The notes: a model not told the origin generated them from the sequence alone. A stretch of DNA of 64,000 nucleotides from an uncultured Xanthomonas sp. (GCA_943912265.1 CALTTS010000003.1:62001-126000); one strand, 5' to 3'; positions 15,497 to 24,770 are shown, counted from the first letter of the stretch. Made by a program: numbers and translations.

Positions 15497-16113
15497 GCCC
15501 CGCCTCCCGGCCCGGCGCCGATCACCAGCGTGTCGGCATCGACATAGTGGTGCGGCGGAACGAGAAGGTTGGAACGCGCCGGCATGTCCTTGAACACGCG
15601 GCCGGACAGGTCGAAGCGCGACTGGTGGCAGGGGCAGAAGTAACCGCCCTGCCAGTCCGGATCGTAGGGCTGCGGCACGGCATCGGCCGCCATTTCCGGC
15701 GCGCAGCCCAGGTGCGTGCACAGGCCCACCAGCACCGAGATTTCCGGGCGGATCGAGCGCAACCCACGGTCGCCGGCCAGCACGTAGCCGGGCTGCTGCT
15801 CCGGGTTGCGCGATTGCGGATCGAGCAGGCGCCCATCCAGCGCGGCCAGCCGTTCGAGCATGGCCCGGCTGCGGTGCAGGACCCATACCGGCTGCCCGCG
15901 CCACGCGACGACGAGCCGCTCGCCTTCCTTCAGGCCGGCGATGTCCACCGTCACCGGCGCGGCCGACGCGCGCGCGCCCGCGTCGGGCCGCAGCGAACGC
16001 GCGAACGGCACCGCCAGGCAGCAGGCGCCGACCGCCCCCACCGCCGCCGTGGTGGTGGCGAGAAAGCGGCGGCGGCCGCCGTCCACCGTGGGCGGGTCGT
16101 CGTGGCCGTTCAT
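15493..16113 (-). CDS. petA: Rieske iron-sulfur subunit of the bc1 complex
   Basis: The 206-residue subunit takes electrons from quinol and normally passes them to cytochrome c1. A twin-arginine start (RRRFLATTTAAVGAVGACCLAVPF) provides the membrane anchor. The 2Fe-2S ligands lie in CTHLGC and CPCH, followed by QSRFDLSGRVFKDMPARSNLLVPPHHYV. The residue after CPCH is Gln where Gly is usual. The chosen start at 16113 gives normal length. It is the first gene of the three-gene pet operon. Confidence 0.94.
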   Translation of the reverse strand: MNGHDDPPTVDGGRRRFLATTTAAVGAVGACCLAVPFARSLRPDAGARASAAPVTVDIAGLKEGERLVVAWRGQPVWVLHRSRAMLERLAALDGRLLDPQSRNPEQQPGYVLAGDRGLRSIRPEISVLVGLCTHLGCAPEMAADAVPQPYDPDWQGGYFCPCHQSRFDLSGRVFKDMPARSNLLVPPHHYVDADTLVIGAGPGGGA

Positions 16114-16198
16114 CGGCCGAACGCGCCGGCCCGGCCGGCCGGAAGGGGAAGGAGGGTCCACGCGCGCGCGCGGACCCGGCAGTGGCCGCCCATCGGGC

Positions 16199-17098
16199 TC
16201 ACCGCGCCTGCATCGCGCCGCGGTAGCGGTCGACCAGCACGCCCACGCGCTGCACGTAGCGCTGGGTTTCGCTGTAGGGCGGCACGCCGCCGTACTTGTC
16301 CACCGCGCCTTCGCCGGCGTTGTAGCCGGCGGCGGCCAGGGTCAGGTTGCCGTCGAAGCGCTTGAGCAGCCAGGACAGGTATTTCACCCCGCCGCGGATG
16401 TTCTGCTGCGCGTCGAACACGTTGCCGACGCCGAAGCGCGCCGCGGTGCCCGGCATCAGCTGCATCAGGCCCTGTGCGCCGGCCCGCGACAGCGCCGTGG
16501 GGTTGTAGGCCGATTCGGCATGGATGATCGCGCGCACGATGGCCTCGTCCACGCCGAATTCGCGCGCCGCCGCCGCGATCTCGCCCTGGTAGGACACGGT
16601 GTTGAGCCGCACCGTGCCGAAGTTGACCGTCGGGTTCAGCGCGCAGGCGTAGCAGGTCTCGATGTAGCTGTAGCGGATCGTGCGCAAGCCCTCGACCCGC
16701 GCCACGCCCTGCGGCCGCAGGCTGGTGAAGTGGCGCACGCCGTCCTGGACGTAGCTGTAGACCTGCCCGCTGACCACGCGCCGGGTCGCATCGGGCTTCG
16801 GCGCCGCCAGTGCCGCCGCCGGCGCGGCCACCGCGGCCGGCGTCACGGTTGCACGCGCCTCGTGCTGCACCGGCTTCGCCGGCGCCGGGGCCGACACCGG
16901 GGCGATGGCCGCGGCATCCGGCTTCACCCTGACGAGCCGGCGCGGCGTGTAGTTGCCGACCACTTCGCAGCGGGCCCCGGCTTCCTTGCGGTTGCCGTAG
17001 GAGGGCACGCCGTCGGACCCGACGCAGCGGTACAGCGCGCCGGCACTGGCCGGCGCCGCCAGCAAGGTGAGCAGCAGTAATCCCCACGGGCCTTTCAT
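16199..17098 (-). CDS. Periplasmic lytic transglycosylase with DUF4124 domain
   Basis: The 299-residue precursor has a signal peptide to about ASAG (residue 20), a short DUF4124 module (LYRCVGSDGVPSYGNR), an Ala/Pro linker, and a C-terminal SLT domain. The catalytic Glu lies in VRAIIHAESAYNPTALSRAGAQGLMQLMPGTAARFG, followed by IRGGVKYLSWLLKRFDGNLTLAAAGYNAGEGAV and TQRYVQRV. It cleaves peptidoglycan to 1,6-anhydro ends. It lies 85 bases upstream of petA on the same strand, but a functional link is not evident. Confidence 0.92.
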   Translation of the reverse strand: MKGPWGLLLLTLLAAPASAGALYRCVGSDGVPSYGNRKEAGARCEVVGNYTPRRLVRVKPDAAAIAPVSAPAPAKPVQHEARATVTPAAVAAPAAALAAPKPDATRRVVSGQVYSYVQDGVRHFTSLRPQGVARVEGLRTIRYSYIETCYACALNPTVNFGTVRLNTVSYQGEIAAAAREFGVDEAIVRAIIHAESAYNPTALSRAGAQGLMQLMPGTAARFGVGNVFDAQQNIRGGVKYLSWLLKRFDGNLTLAAAGYNAGEGAVDKYGGVPPYSETQRYVQRVGVLVDRYRGAMQAR

Positions 17099-17218
17099 GC
17101 GCGCAAGTCTCCCAGCTTCGCCCGGCGTTTCCAAGTCCGGTCCACCCGGCCATGGCGTTGCCGGTAGAATGGCCGGCCCACCGCGGCCCTGTCCGCCCAC
17201 CCGTCTGGATTAAGCGCC

Positions 17219-18643
17219 ATGTCCGGGATCACTTCCGACACCCTGCCCGATCTCGCGGCGGCCGACGCCGCCCTCGTTCCCCTGCCCGTCGCCGCGCCGC
17301 GCAAACCGGCCACGGCCACCGGCAAGCTGTTCATCAAGACCCACGGTTGCCAGATGAACGAGTACGACTCGGCGCGCATGGCCGACGTGTTGGCGGAAGC
17401 GGAAGGGCTGGAGCTGACCGACAACCCCGAAGAGGCCGACGTGGTGCTGGTCAACACCTGCTCGATCCGCGAGAAGGCGCAGGAGAAGGTGTTCAGCCAG
17501 CTCGGCCGCTGGAAGGCGCTGAAGGAGGCCAACGCCGACGTCATCATCGGCGTCGGCGGCTGCGTGGCCTCGCAGGAGGGCGAAGGCATCATCAAGCGCG
17601 CGCCCTACGTGGACCTGGTGTTCGGCCCGCAGACCCTGCACCGCCTGCCCGAGCTGATCCGCGCCCGCCGCGCGCAGAAGAAGCCGCAGGTGGACATCTC
17701 CTTCCCGGAGATCGAGAAGTTCGACCGCCTGCCCGAGCCGCGTGCGGAAGGGCCGAGCGCGTTCGTCTCGATCATGGAAGGCTGCTCGAAATACTGCAGC
17801 TTCTGCGTGGTGCCCTATACCCGCGGCACCGAGGTCAGCCGGCCGTTGGAGGACGTGCTGGTGGAGGTGGCGCAGCTGGCCGCGCAGGGCGTGCGCGAGG
17901 TCAACCTGCTCGGCCAGAACGTCAACGCCTACCGCGGCCCTTACGGCGAGGGCGAATTGGCCGACCTGGGCCTGCTGATCCGCACCATCGCCCAGATCGA
18001 GGGCATCGACCGCATCCGCTTCACCACCTCGCACCCGCTGGAGTTCAGCGACTCGCTGGTGGACGCCTACCGCGACGTGCCGCAGCTGGCCAACTTCCTG
18101 CACCTGCCGGTCCAGTCCGGCAGCGACCGCATCCTCGGCGCGATGAAGCGCGGCTACACCGCGCTGGAGTTCAAGTCGAAGATCCGCAAGCTGCGCGCGG
18201 TGCGCCCGGACATCTCGATCAGCTCGGACTTCATCGTCGGTTTCCCCGGCGAGACCGACGCCGATTTCGACAAGACCATGAAGCTGATCGAGGACGTCGG
18301 CTTCGACCAGAGCTTCTCGTTCATCTACTCGCGCCGCCCCGGCACCCCGGCCGCCGACCTGCCCGATGATGTGTCGGCCGAGGCCAAGCATGCGCGGCTG
18401 GAGCGCCTGCAAGCGACCATCAACGCCAATGCCGCGCGCATTTCCGCCGCGATGGTCGGCAGCGTGCAGCGCGTGCTGGTGGAAGGACCGTCGCGCAAGG
18501 ACCCGAACGAACTGACCGGCAAGACCGAGAACATGCGCTCTGTGAACTTCCCCGGCAGCGCGCGACTGATTGGCCAGTTCGTGGAGGTGGAGATCACCGA
18601 GGCGCTGAGCAACTCGCTGCGCGGCCGCGTGGTGCTGCGCTGA
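17219..18643 (+). CDS. miaB: tRNA-2-methylthio-N6-dimethylallyladenosine synthase
   Basis: MiaB adds a methylthio group to i6A37 of tRNAs. In its 474 residues the N-terminal UPF0004 domain has the three cysteines of its iron-sulfur cluster (THGCQMNEYDS, VNTCSIRE, VGGCVAS). The radical SAM motif is CSKYCSFC in EGCSKYCSFCVVPYTRG, and a C-terminal TRAM domain follows (RVLVEGPSRKDPNELTGKTENMRSVNF). The first 35 residues are a variable extension. A strong terminator follows at 18679. Confidence 0.96.
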   Translation: MSGITSDTLPDLAAADAALVPLPVAAPRKPATATGKLFIKTHGCQMNEYDSARMADVLAEAEGLELTDNPEEADVVLVNTCSIREKAQEKVFSQLGRWKALKEANADVIIGVGGCVASQEGEGIIKRAPYVDLVFGPQTLHRLPELIRARRAQKKPQVDISFPEIEKFDRLPEPRAEGPSAFVSIMEGCSKYCSFCVVPYTRGTEVSRPLEDVLVEVAQLAAQGVREVNLLGQNVNAYRGPYGEGELADLGLLIRTIAQIEGIDRIRFTTSHPLEFSDSLVDAYRDVPQLANFLHLPVQSGSDRILGAMKRGYTALEFKSKIRKLRAVRPDISISSDFIVGFPGETDADFDKTMKLIEDVGFDQSFSFIYSRRPGTPAADLPDDVSAEAKHARLERLQATINANAARISAAMVGSVQRVLVEGPSRKDPNELTGKTENMRSVNFPGSARLIGQFVEVEITEALSNSLRGRVVLR

Positions 18644-18678
18644 CGCACGCATCCGGCACCATGCCGGACACCCCCGCG

Positions 18679-18704
18679 AAAAAGCCGCCTTCCGGCGGCT
18701 TTTT
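18679..18704. terminator. Bidirectional terminator between miaB and the DJ-1/PfpI gene
   Basis: The stem AAAAAGCCGCC/GGCGGCTTTTT with loop TTCC serves both converging genes, with T tracts on either strand. Confidence 0.85.
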
Positions 18705-18739
18705 CCATGCCGATGTAAAAACCTGCCCTTAGGCAGGAA

Positions 18740-19321
18740 TCAGCCCTCGACCACCTTCAAGCCCAGCAGCGCGACGAACTGGGCGACGAACGCCGGATGC
18801 GCCGGCCAGGCTGGCGCGGTGACCAGGTTGCCCTCGGTGACGGCCTTGTCCACCGCGATGTCCGCATAGGTGCCGCCGGCCAGCTCCACTTCCGGCGCGC
18901 AGGCCGGATAGGCCGAGCAGCTGCGCCCCTTGAGCACGCCGGCCGCGGCCAGCAGCTGCGCGCCGTGGCAGATCGCCGCCACCGGGCGGTTGTCGGCGAA
19001 GAAGGCCTGCACGATCTGCCGCACCTTCGGGTTCAGCCGCAGGTATTCCGGCGCCCGCCCACCGGGAATCACCAGCCCGTCGTAGGCGGCCGCATCGACC
19101 GTGGCGAAATCGGCATTGAGGGCGAAGCGGTGCCCCGGTTTCTCGCTGTAGGTCTGGTCGCCCTCGAAATCGTGGATCGCGGTGGCCACGCTGTCGCCGG
19201 CCTTCTTGTCCGGGCACACCGCATCGACCTGGATGCCGAATGCCGACAGCGCCTGGAATGGCACCATCACCTCGTAGTCCTCCACGTAATCGCCCACCAG
19301 CATCAGCACGCGCTTGGCCAT
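18740..19321 (-). CDS. DJ-1/PfpI-family protein
   Basis: This 193-residue protein belongs to the type 1 glutamine amidotransferase-like superfamily that includes YhbO and PfpI. The nucleophilic cysteine lies in RPVAAICHGAQLLAAAG and the partner acid in VEDYEVMVPFQAL. Members act as stress-related deglycases or glyoxalases, or as peptidases in archaea; the precise activity cannot be told. GGGAGGGCAGGA precedes the ATG at 19321. Confidence 0.88.
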   Translation of the reverse strand: MAKRVLMLVGDYVEDYEVMVPFQALSAFGIQVDAVCPDKKAGDSVATAIHDFEGDQTYSEKPGHRFALNADFATVDAAAYDGLVIPGGRAPEYLRLNPKVRQIVQAFFADNRPVAAICHGAQLLAAAGVLKGRSCSAYPACAPEVELAGGTYADIAVDKAVTEGNLVTAPAWPAHPAFVAQFVALLGLKVVEG

Positions 19322-19473
19322 CGTCCTGCCCTCCCTCGAAACGGATGGATGCCGGCACGAGTACCGCACCGGTCCAGCGGAGAGTAACCCGCCCCGCTGG
19401 CCGCGTCCCGCACGCGCGCGCTACCCTAGCCGCCCGTCCCGCCCGCGCGCCGCCGGCGCGCATGCCATTGCCG

Positions 19474-20460
19474 ATGTCCCAGCCCCAACACCGCGATTTC
19501 ACCCTCGAACCGGCCGACAATGAACGCCTGGCCAACCTGTGCGGCCCCTTCGACGCACACCTGCGCCAGATCGAGCTGCGTCTGGGCGTGGAAATCTCCA
19601 ACCGCGGGCAGGTGTTCCGGGTCACGGGCCCGGCCAAGGCCGGCTTTGCGGCAGAACGCCTGCTGCGCGCCTTGTATGAAGAGGCTGCCGATACCGTGCT
19701 CGACGATCAGGCCATCCACCTGCGCCTGAACGAGGCCAACGTGGAGCAGCTGGCCGAGCGCGCCTACGAAGCGCAGGACGTGGCCATCAAGGTCAAGCGC
19801 GGCACCGTGCGCGGGCGCGGCGCCAATCAGGCCAGGTACCTGCACCAGATCGCCACCCACGACATCAACTTCGGCATCGGCCCGGCCGGTACCGGCAAGA
19901 CCTTCCTGGCCGTGGCCAGCGCGGTCGAGGCACTGAACGAGGCGCGGGTGCAGCGCCTGATCCTGGTGCGCCCGGCGGTGGAGGCCGGCGAGAAACTCGG
20001 CTTCCTGCCCGGCGACCTGAGCCAGAAGGTCGATCCCTACCTGCGCCCGCTGTACGACGCGCTGTACGAGATGCTCGGCGTGGAAAAGGTGGCCAAGCTG
20101 CTGGAGAAGAACGTCATCGAGATCGCGCCGCTGGCCTACATGCGCGGGCGCACGCTCAACGACGCCTACGTGATCCTGGACGAGGCCCAGAACACCACCA
20201 TCGAGCAGATGAAGATGTTCCTGACCCGCCTGGGCTTCGGTTCCACCGCGGTGATCACCGGCGACATGACCCAGATCGACCTGCCCAAGCACGTGAAGTC
20301 CGGCCTGAAGGACGCCATCGAGGTGCTGCAGGGCGTGGAAGGCGTGAGCTTCACCTTCTTCGAGGCCCGCGACGTGGTCCGCCACCCGCTGGTGGCGCGC
20401 ATCGTCACCGCCTACGACGCGCGCGATGCGCGCATTGCCGACGCAGGAGAAGCCCCATGA
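19474..20460 (+). CDS. phoH: PhoH-like ATPase
   Basis: In this 328-residue P-loop protein, Walker A is GPAGTGKTFLAV and Walker B is AYVILDEAQNTT. Other family segments are ILVRPAVEAGEKLGFLPGDLSQKVDPYLRPLYDAL and GDMTQIDLP. A small RNA-binding-like N-terminal region precedes it. Homologues form hexamers and are linked with RNA metabolism and ribosome processing, in keeping with ybeY directly downstream (four-base overlap). The start is uncertain between 19462 and 19474 because neither has a clear ribosome site. Confidence 0.93.
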   Translation: MSQPQHRDFTLEPADNERLANLCGPFDAHLRQIELRLGVEISNRGQVFRVTGPAKAGFAAERLLRALYEEAADTVLDDQAIHLRLNEANVEQLAERAYEAQDVAIKVKRGTVRGRGANQARYLHQIATHDINFGIGPAGTGKTFLAVASAVEALNEARVQRLILVRPAVEAGEKLGFLPGDLSQKVDPYLRPLYDALYEMLGVEKVAKLLEKNVIEIAPLAYMRGRTLNDAYVILDEAQNTTIEQMKMFLTRLGFGSTAVITGDMTQIDLPKHVKSGLKDAIEVLQGVEGVSFTFFEARDVVRHPLVARIVTAYDARDARIADAGEAP

Positions 20461-20942
20461 CCCGCGGCCCCGTCCGTCTCGATGTCGGCGTCAGCTACGC
20501 CCTGCCGCGCGCCGGGCTGCCGGCCGCCGCCAGTTTCCGCAAGTGGGTGGCTGCCGCGCTGGCCGGCCGCATCCGCGAGGCCGACCTGGCCATCCGCCTG
20601 GTCGATGCCGACGAGGGCCAGGCGCTCAACCGCCACTACCGCGGCAAGGATTACGCCACCAACGTGCTCAGCTTCCCGGCCGAGGTGCCCGAGGGCCTGC
20701 CGAAGAACGTCAAGTTCCCGCTGCTCGGCGACCTGGTGATCTGCGCGCCGGTGGTGGCGCGCGAGGCCGCCGAACAGGGCAAGGCGCTGAAGGACCACTA
20801 TGCCCACCTCACCGTGCACGGCGTGCTGCACCTGCTCGGCTGGGACCACGAGGACGACAAGGAGGCCGAGGCGATGGAACAGCTCGAACGCGAGATCCTC
20901 GCCGACCTCGGCATTGCCGACCCGTATGCCGGCGAACGCTGA
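20457..20942 (+). CDS. ybeY: Endoribonuclease YbeY
   Basis: YbeY is a metal-dependent RNase for 16S rRNA 3' maturation and ribosome quality control. The 161-residue protein keeps the zinc motif HxxxHxxGxDH in HGVLHLLGWDH, preceded by NRHYRGKDYATNVLSFP and LLGDLVICAPVVAREA. Its ATG overlaps the phoH stop by four bases, the widespread phoH-ybeY arrangement. Confidence 0.95.
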   Translation: MTRGPVRLDVGVSYALPRAGLPAAASFRKWVAAALAGRIREADLAIRLVDADEGQALNRHYRGKDYATNVLSFPAEVPEGLPKNVKFPLLGDLVICAPVVAREAAEQGKALKDHYAHLTVHGVLHLLGWDHEDDKEAEAMEQLEREILADLGIADPYAGER

Positions 20943-20943
20943 G

Positions 20944-21534
20944 ATGCGCCGGGCCGTCCTGCTGCTCGGCGCCGCGCTGGCCGCGCCCGCCTTCGCCGCC
21001 GACGACGCGCCCGCCGCGGAGGCCGCCCGGCTGGCCTCGCCGGCCGGGCTGTCCGCGCTGATCGCCTGCGACGGCCATCCCGGCGACCTGCTGGCCATCG
21101 CGCCGGCGGTCGGCGATCCGCTCAAGGCCGTGGCCGTCGGCTGGCGGCCGCTGCCGGCCTCGAACATGTTCATGAGCGAATTCGAATTGAACGCACCGGT
21201 GCAGGTGTTCGGCCGCAGCAGCACCCGCATCGCCTTCGCCGGCACCGCGGTGATGGCGGTGCTGGACGAGGCCGACCCGCATCCGCTGGCCCGGCAGCTG
21301 CGGCTGGAAGCGGCCATCGACACGCCGCAGAAGGCGATGTTCGGCCGCGAGGTGCGCAGCATGGAGGCCACCGACCCGGAAACCGGCGAGGCGCGCATCG
21401 AATCGGCCGTGCTCACCGTGTCCACCGTCGCCAGCCACCCCGGCAAGGTGCTGGCCGGCTGCAGCTACGGCCTGGACCGCGCCGACGAGACTGCCGACGA
21501 ACCCGCGCCGCCGGCACCGGCCAAGGCGCAGTGA
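20944..21534 (+). CDS. Hypothetical secreted protein between ybeY and corC
   Basis: The precursor has 196 residues. A signal peptide ends near AFA-ADDAP. The mature part contains two cysteines, one in LSALIACDGHPGDLL and one in VLAGCSYGL, probably a disulfide, and ends in a Pro/Ala tail. I do not recognise a family. The ATG lies one base after the ybeY stop, so it is expressed with phoH-ybeY. In most relatives corC follows ybeY directly, so this gene is an addition to a conserved operon. Confidence 0.6.
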   Translation: MRRAVLLLGAALAAPAFAADDAPAAEAARLASPAGLSALIACDGHPGDLLAIAPAVGDPLKAVAVGWRPLPASNMFMSEFELNAPVQVFGRSSTRIAFAGTAVMAVLDEADPHPLARQLRLEAAIDTPQKAMFGREVRSMEATDPETGEARIESAVLTVSTVASHPGKVLAGCSYGLDRADETADEPAPPAPAKAQ

Positions 21535-21623
21535 CCCGGCTCCCCCGGCGTGCCCGGGCCGGCCGGAACGCCTGCTAGACTGTCGCCAACGCCCGGCGCG
21601 CCGGGTGCATGCCTCCACGAGCA

Positions 21624-22532
21624 ATGCCCGAAGACGACAGTAGTACCTCCGCGCAGGATTCCCACGACAGGTCGCCCGAACGCGCCGCGGACAGGCGGCG
21701 CTCGTGGCTGGAACGGCTTGGCGCGGCCTTTTCCGCCGGCCCAGAAACGCTGGAAGACGTGATCGACATCCTGCGCGATGCACAGCAGGCCGGGCTGATC
21801 GGCGCGGACACGCTGCGCATGATGGAAGGCGCGCTTTCGATCTCCGAACTGAGCGTCGGCGACGTGATGGTCTCGCGCGCGCAGATGATCTCGTTGCCGG
21901 TGGACGCCACCCTGCAGGACATCATCGAGGAAGTGATCGACTCCGGCCATTCGCGCTTCCCCGTGCACGGCGAGGACAAGGACGAGGTGCTCGGCATCCT
22001 GCTGGCCAAGGACCTGCTGCGCGGCGTGGTCGCCGGGCAGGCGCCGGCGGGCATCCGCGAGCTGCTGCGCCCGGCGGTGCTGATCCCCGAGTCGAAGAAG
22101 CTCAACGTGCTGCTCAAGGAGTTCCGCCTCTCGCGCAACCACATGGCGATCGTGGTGGACGAATACGGCGGCGTGGCCGGGCTGGTCACCATCGAGGACG
22201 TGCTGGAGCAGATCGTCGGCGAGATCGACGACGAGCACGACGAGGCGGTGGACGACAGCAAGCTGATCGCGGTGCAGGCCGACGGCCAGTACGTGGTCGA
22301 CGCGCTGACCCCGATCGAGGACTTCAACGCGCGCTTCGGCGCGAGCTTCCCCGACGACGAGTACGACACCATCGGCGGGCTGGTCACCGAGGCCATCGGC
22401 CACCTGCCCGAAACCGGCGAGGAGCTGACCCTGGACCGCTTCGTGTTCCGGGTGATCCGCGCCGATGCGCGCCGCGTGCAGGCCTTCCGCGTCACCGTGC
22501 TGCCGCCGCTGCTCAGGGACGCGGAGGCGTGA
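21624..22532 (+). CDS. corC: CorC/HlyC-family CBS-domain protein
   Basis: The 302-residue cytoplasmic protein has two CBS domains (about 65-190; SVGDVMVSRAQMISLP, DEVLGILLAKDLLRG, HMAIVVDEYGGVAGLVTIEDVLEQIVGEIDDEHD) and a C-terminal CorC_HlyC transporter-associated domain (YVVDALTPIEDFNARFG, TIGGLVTEAIGHLPETGEEL). It is implicated in magnesium/cobalt efflux, and corA follows two genes on. The ATG at 21624 matches the family N-terminus; an ATG 15 bases upstream is possible. Confidence 0.92.
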   Translation: MPEDDSSTSAQDSHDRSPERAADRRRSWLERLGAAFSAGPETLEDVIDILRDAQQAGLIGADTLRMMEGALSISELSVGDVMVSRAQMISLPVDATLQDIIEEVIDSGHSRFPVHGEDKDEVLGILLAKDLLRGVVAGQAPAGIRELLRPAVLIPESKKLNVLLKEFRLSRNHMAIVVDEYGGVAGLVTIEDVLEQIVGEIDDEHDEAVDDSKLIAVQADGQYVVDALTPIEDFNARFGASFPDDEYDTIGGLVTEAIGHLPETGEELTLDRFVFRVIRADARRVQAFRVTVLPPLLRDAEA

Positions 22533-23725
22533 ACCGGGCGGCCGCATGGCGACGCCTGCTGGCGTCGGCCCTGGCGTGGCTGGCCTTCGCCGGCGTCGCG
22601 GCGGCCGCGCCGCGCATCGGCGTGGCGACGATGCAGCCGGGCGAGGTGTTCTTCGAGCGCTTCGGCCACGATGCCATCGTCGTCGTCGACCCGGCCAGCG
22701 GCCGGGCCACCTCGTACAACTTCGGCTTCTTCGACCCGTCCGAGCCGGATTTCGTCGGCAACTTCGCCCGCGGCCGGATGATGTACTACCTCGTCGCGCT
22801 GCCGCTGGAGGAAGACCTGCAGCAGTACCGCGAGGCCGGGCGCGGCGTGTCGATCCAGTGGCTGGACCTGCCTCCGCGCCAGGCCGATGCGCTGGCCGAT
22901 GCGCTGGCCGTGCACGCGCGGCCGGAAAACGCGCGCTACCGCTACGACTACTACACCTCCAACTGCGCCACCCAGGTGCGCGACGCGCTCGACCGGGCGA
23001 TGGGCGGCGCGCTGAAGCCGCAGCTGGAAGGCGCCGCGCGCGGGCTCACCTACCGCAGCGAATCGGTGCGGCTGGCCTCGCCGGCACCGTGGATGTGGAT
23101 CGGCTTCGACCTCGGCCTCGGCCCCTACGCCGACCGCGAGCTGTCGCTCTGGCAGGAAAGCTTCATTCCGATGCGGCTGGCCGAGAACCTGCGCGGCGTG
23201 CGCAACGCCGAGGGCCGGCCGCTGGTGCAGGCCGAACAGCCGCTGCTGCCGCAGCGCCAGGCCGCCGAACCGCCGGCCACGCCGCGCCGGCTGTGGCCGT
23301 GGGTGCTGGCCGGGCTGGCGCTGGCGGCGCTTGCCGTCCGGCTTGCGGCGCGCCGCCCGCGCCTGCTCGGCCTGCTGGCGCTGCTGCTGTGGCTGCCCTG
23401 CGCCCTCGGCGGCCTGCTGCTGGCCTGCCTGTGGGGCTTCACCGAGCACGTGGCCGCCTGGGGCAACCGCAACCTGCTGCTGCTCGATCCGCTGTGCCTG
23501 CTGCTGTGGCCGCTCGCCTGGGCTTGGCTGCGCGGGCGGACGCCGCCGCGCTGGACGCGCTGGCCGGCCGCCGCCGTCGCCGCGCTGGCCCTGCTCGCTC
23601 CGGCGCTGCAGCTGCTGGACCCGCACCCGCAGGCCGACCTGCCGTGGATCGCGCTGCTGCTGCCGGTGCATCTGGCGCTGGCCGGCGCGGCCTGGCATCG
23701 CGCCGGACCGCGCCGTCCGGCATGA
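22529..23725 (+). CDS. DUF4105 membrane protein
   Basis: The 398-residue protein has a signal peptide or first helix ending near AAA-PRIG, then a periplasmic DUF4105 domain: ATMQPGEVFFERFGHDAIVVVD, TSYNFGFFDPSEPDFVGNFARGRMMYYLV and RYRYDYYTSNCATQVRDALDRA. In this domain the H of GHDA and the C of SNCAT resemble a papain-like (NlpC-type) pair. Four membrane helices follow (285-395). The GTG start overlaps the corC stop (GTGA). In other bacteria lnt often follows corC; here this gene takes the place. A hydrolase or transferase role is inferred only. Confidence 0.8.
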   Translation: MNRAAAWRRLLASALAWLAFAGVAAAAPRIGVATMQPGEVFFERFGHDAIVVVDPASGRATSYNFGFFDPSEPDFVGNFARGRMMYYLVALPLEEDLQQYREAGRGVSIQWLDLPPRQADALADALAVHARPENARYRYDYYTSNCATQVRDALDRAMGGALKPQLEGAARGLTYRSESVRLASPAPWMWIGFDLGLGPYADRELSLWQESFIPMRLAENLRGVRNAEGRPLVQAEQPLLPQRQAAEPPATPRRLWPWVLAGLALAALAVRLAARRPRLLGLLALLLWLPCALGGLLLACLWGFTEHVAAWGNRNLLLLDPLCLLLWPLAWAWLRGRTPPRWTRWPAAAVAALALLAPALQLLDPHPQADLPWIALLLPVHLALAGAAWHRAGPRRPA

Positions 23726-23762
23726 ACTTGCCGGCCACCGCGGGCTGGCTCAGGATGCGCCG

Positions 23763-24770
23763 ATGAGCGAACCGCTGCCCCAGCATCCCGACCTGCCCGC
23801 CTGCGTGATCAACTGCGTGTGGTACGGCGCGCAGGGCCAGCGCCACGCGATCGGCCTGGACGCCATCAGCGACGTGCTCGCCGAGCACGCCGACGGCTTC
23901 GTCTGGCTCGGCCTGTACGAACCGGACGCCGCGGTGCTGGCCAAGCTGCAGGACGAGTTCGACCTGCACGATCTCGCCATCGAGGATGCGCAGATGGCGC
24001 ACCAGCGGCCGAAGGTGGAGTCCTACGGCGATTCGCTGTTCATCGCCACCAATACCGCGCAGATGGTGGATGAGCACATCCGCTACGGCGAGACCCATGC
24101 CTTCCTCGGCCCGCGCTACCTGATCACCGTGCGCCACGGGCCGTCGCTGTCCTACGCCCCGGTGCGCGCGCGGCTGGAACGCGAGCCGGACTTCATCCGC
24201 CTCGGGCCGTGCTACGCCGCCTACGCCGTGCTCGACGCGATCGTCGACAACTACCTGCCGATCGCGGCCAGCTTCCGCGAGACGCTGGCCCGGCTAGAAA
24301 AGGACATCTTCAGCGAGACCTACCGGCGCGACATCGTGGTGCGCCTGTACGACCTCAAGCGCGAGCTGACCTCGATGCGCATGGCCGTGGCGCCGATGCA
24401 GGACGTGCTGGCGCAGCTGGTGCGCAGCAACAACCCGCTGATCGCCGAGGACATCCGCCCGTACCTGCGCGACGTGCTCGACCACAGCGTGCGGGTCAAT
24501 GAGGCCATCGACGTGCAGCGCGACATGCTCGGCACCGCGCTGGGCGTGAACCAGTCGCTGGTGACGCTGGCCCAGGGCGAGACGGTCAAGCGGCTCGGCG
24601 CCTGGGCGGCGCTGCTGGCCGCGCCGACCCTGATCACCAGCTGGTACGGCATGAACTTCCACAACATGCCCGAGCTGGACCTGCCGTGGGCCTATCCGGC
24701 GATGATCGTCGGCGTCGGCGTGGCCTGCGCCGGCCTGTACCTGCTGTTCAAGCGGCTGCGCTGGCTCTGA
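23763..24770 (+). CDS. corA: Magnesium/cobalt transporter CorA
   Basis: The 335-residue pentameric channel has a cytosolic N-terminal domain and two C-terminal helices. The selectivity motif is in SWYGMNFHNMPEL, between helices LGAWAALLAAPTLI and YPAMIVGVGVACAGLYLLF. Upstream, LYEPDAAVLAKLQDEFDLHDLAIEDAQMAHQRPKVESYGDSLFI is family-typical. It completes the phoH-ybeY-corC-corA run. Confidence 0.95.
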   Translation: MSEPLPQHPDLPACVINCVWYGAQGQRHAIGLDAISDVLAEHADGFVWLGLYEPDAAVLAKLQDEFDLHDLAIEDAQMAHQRPKVESYGDSLFIATNTAQMVDEHIRYGETHAFLGPRYLITVRHGPSLSYAPVRARLEREPDFIRLGPCYAAYAVLDAIVDNYLPIAASFRETLARLEKDIFSETYRRDIVVRLYDLKRELTSMRMAVAPMQDVLAQLVRSNNPLIAEDIRPYLRDVLDHSVRVNEAIDVQRDMLGTALGVNQSLVTLAQGETVKRLGAWAALLAAPTLITSWYGMNFHNMPELDLPWAYPAMIVGVGVACAGLYLLFKRLRWL

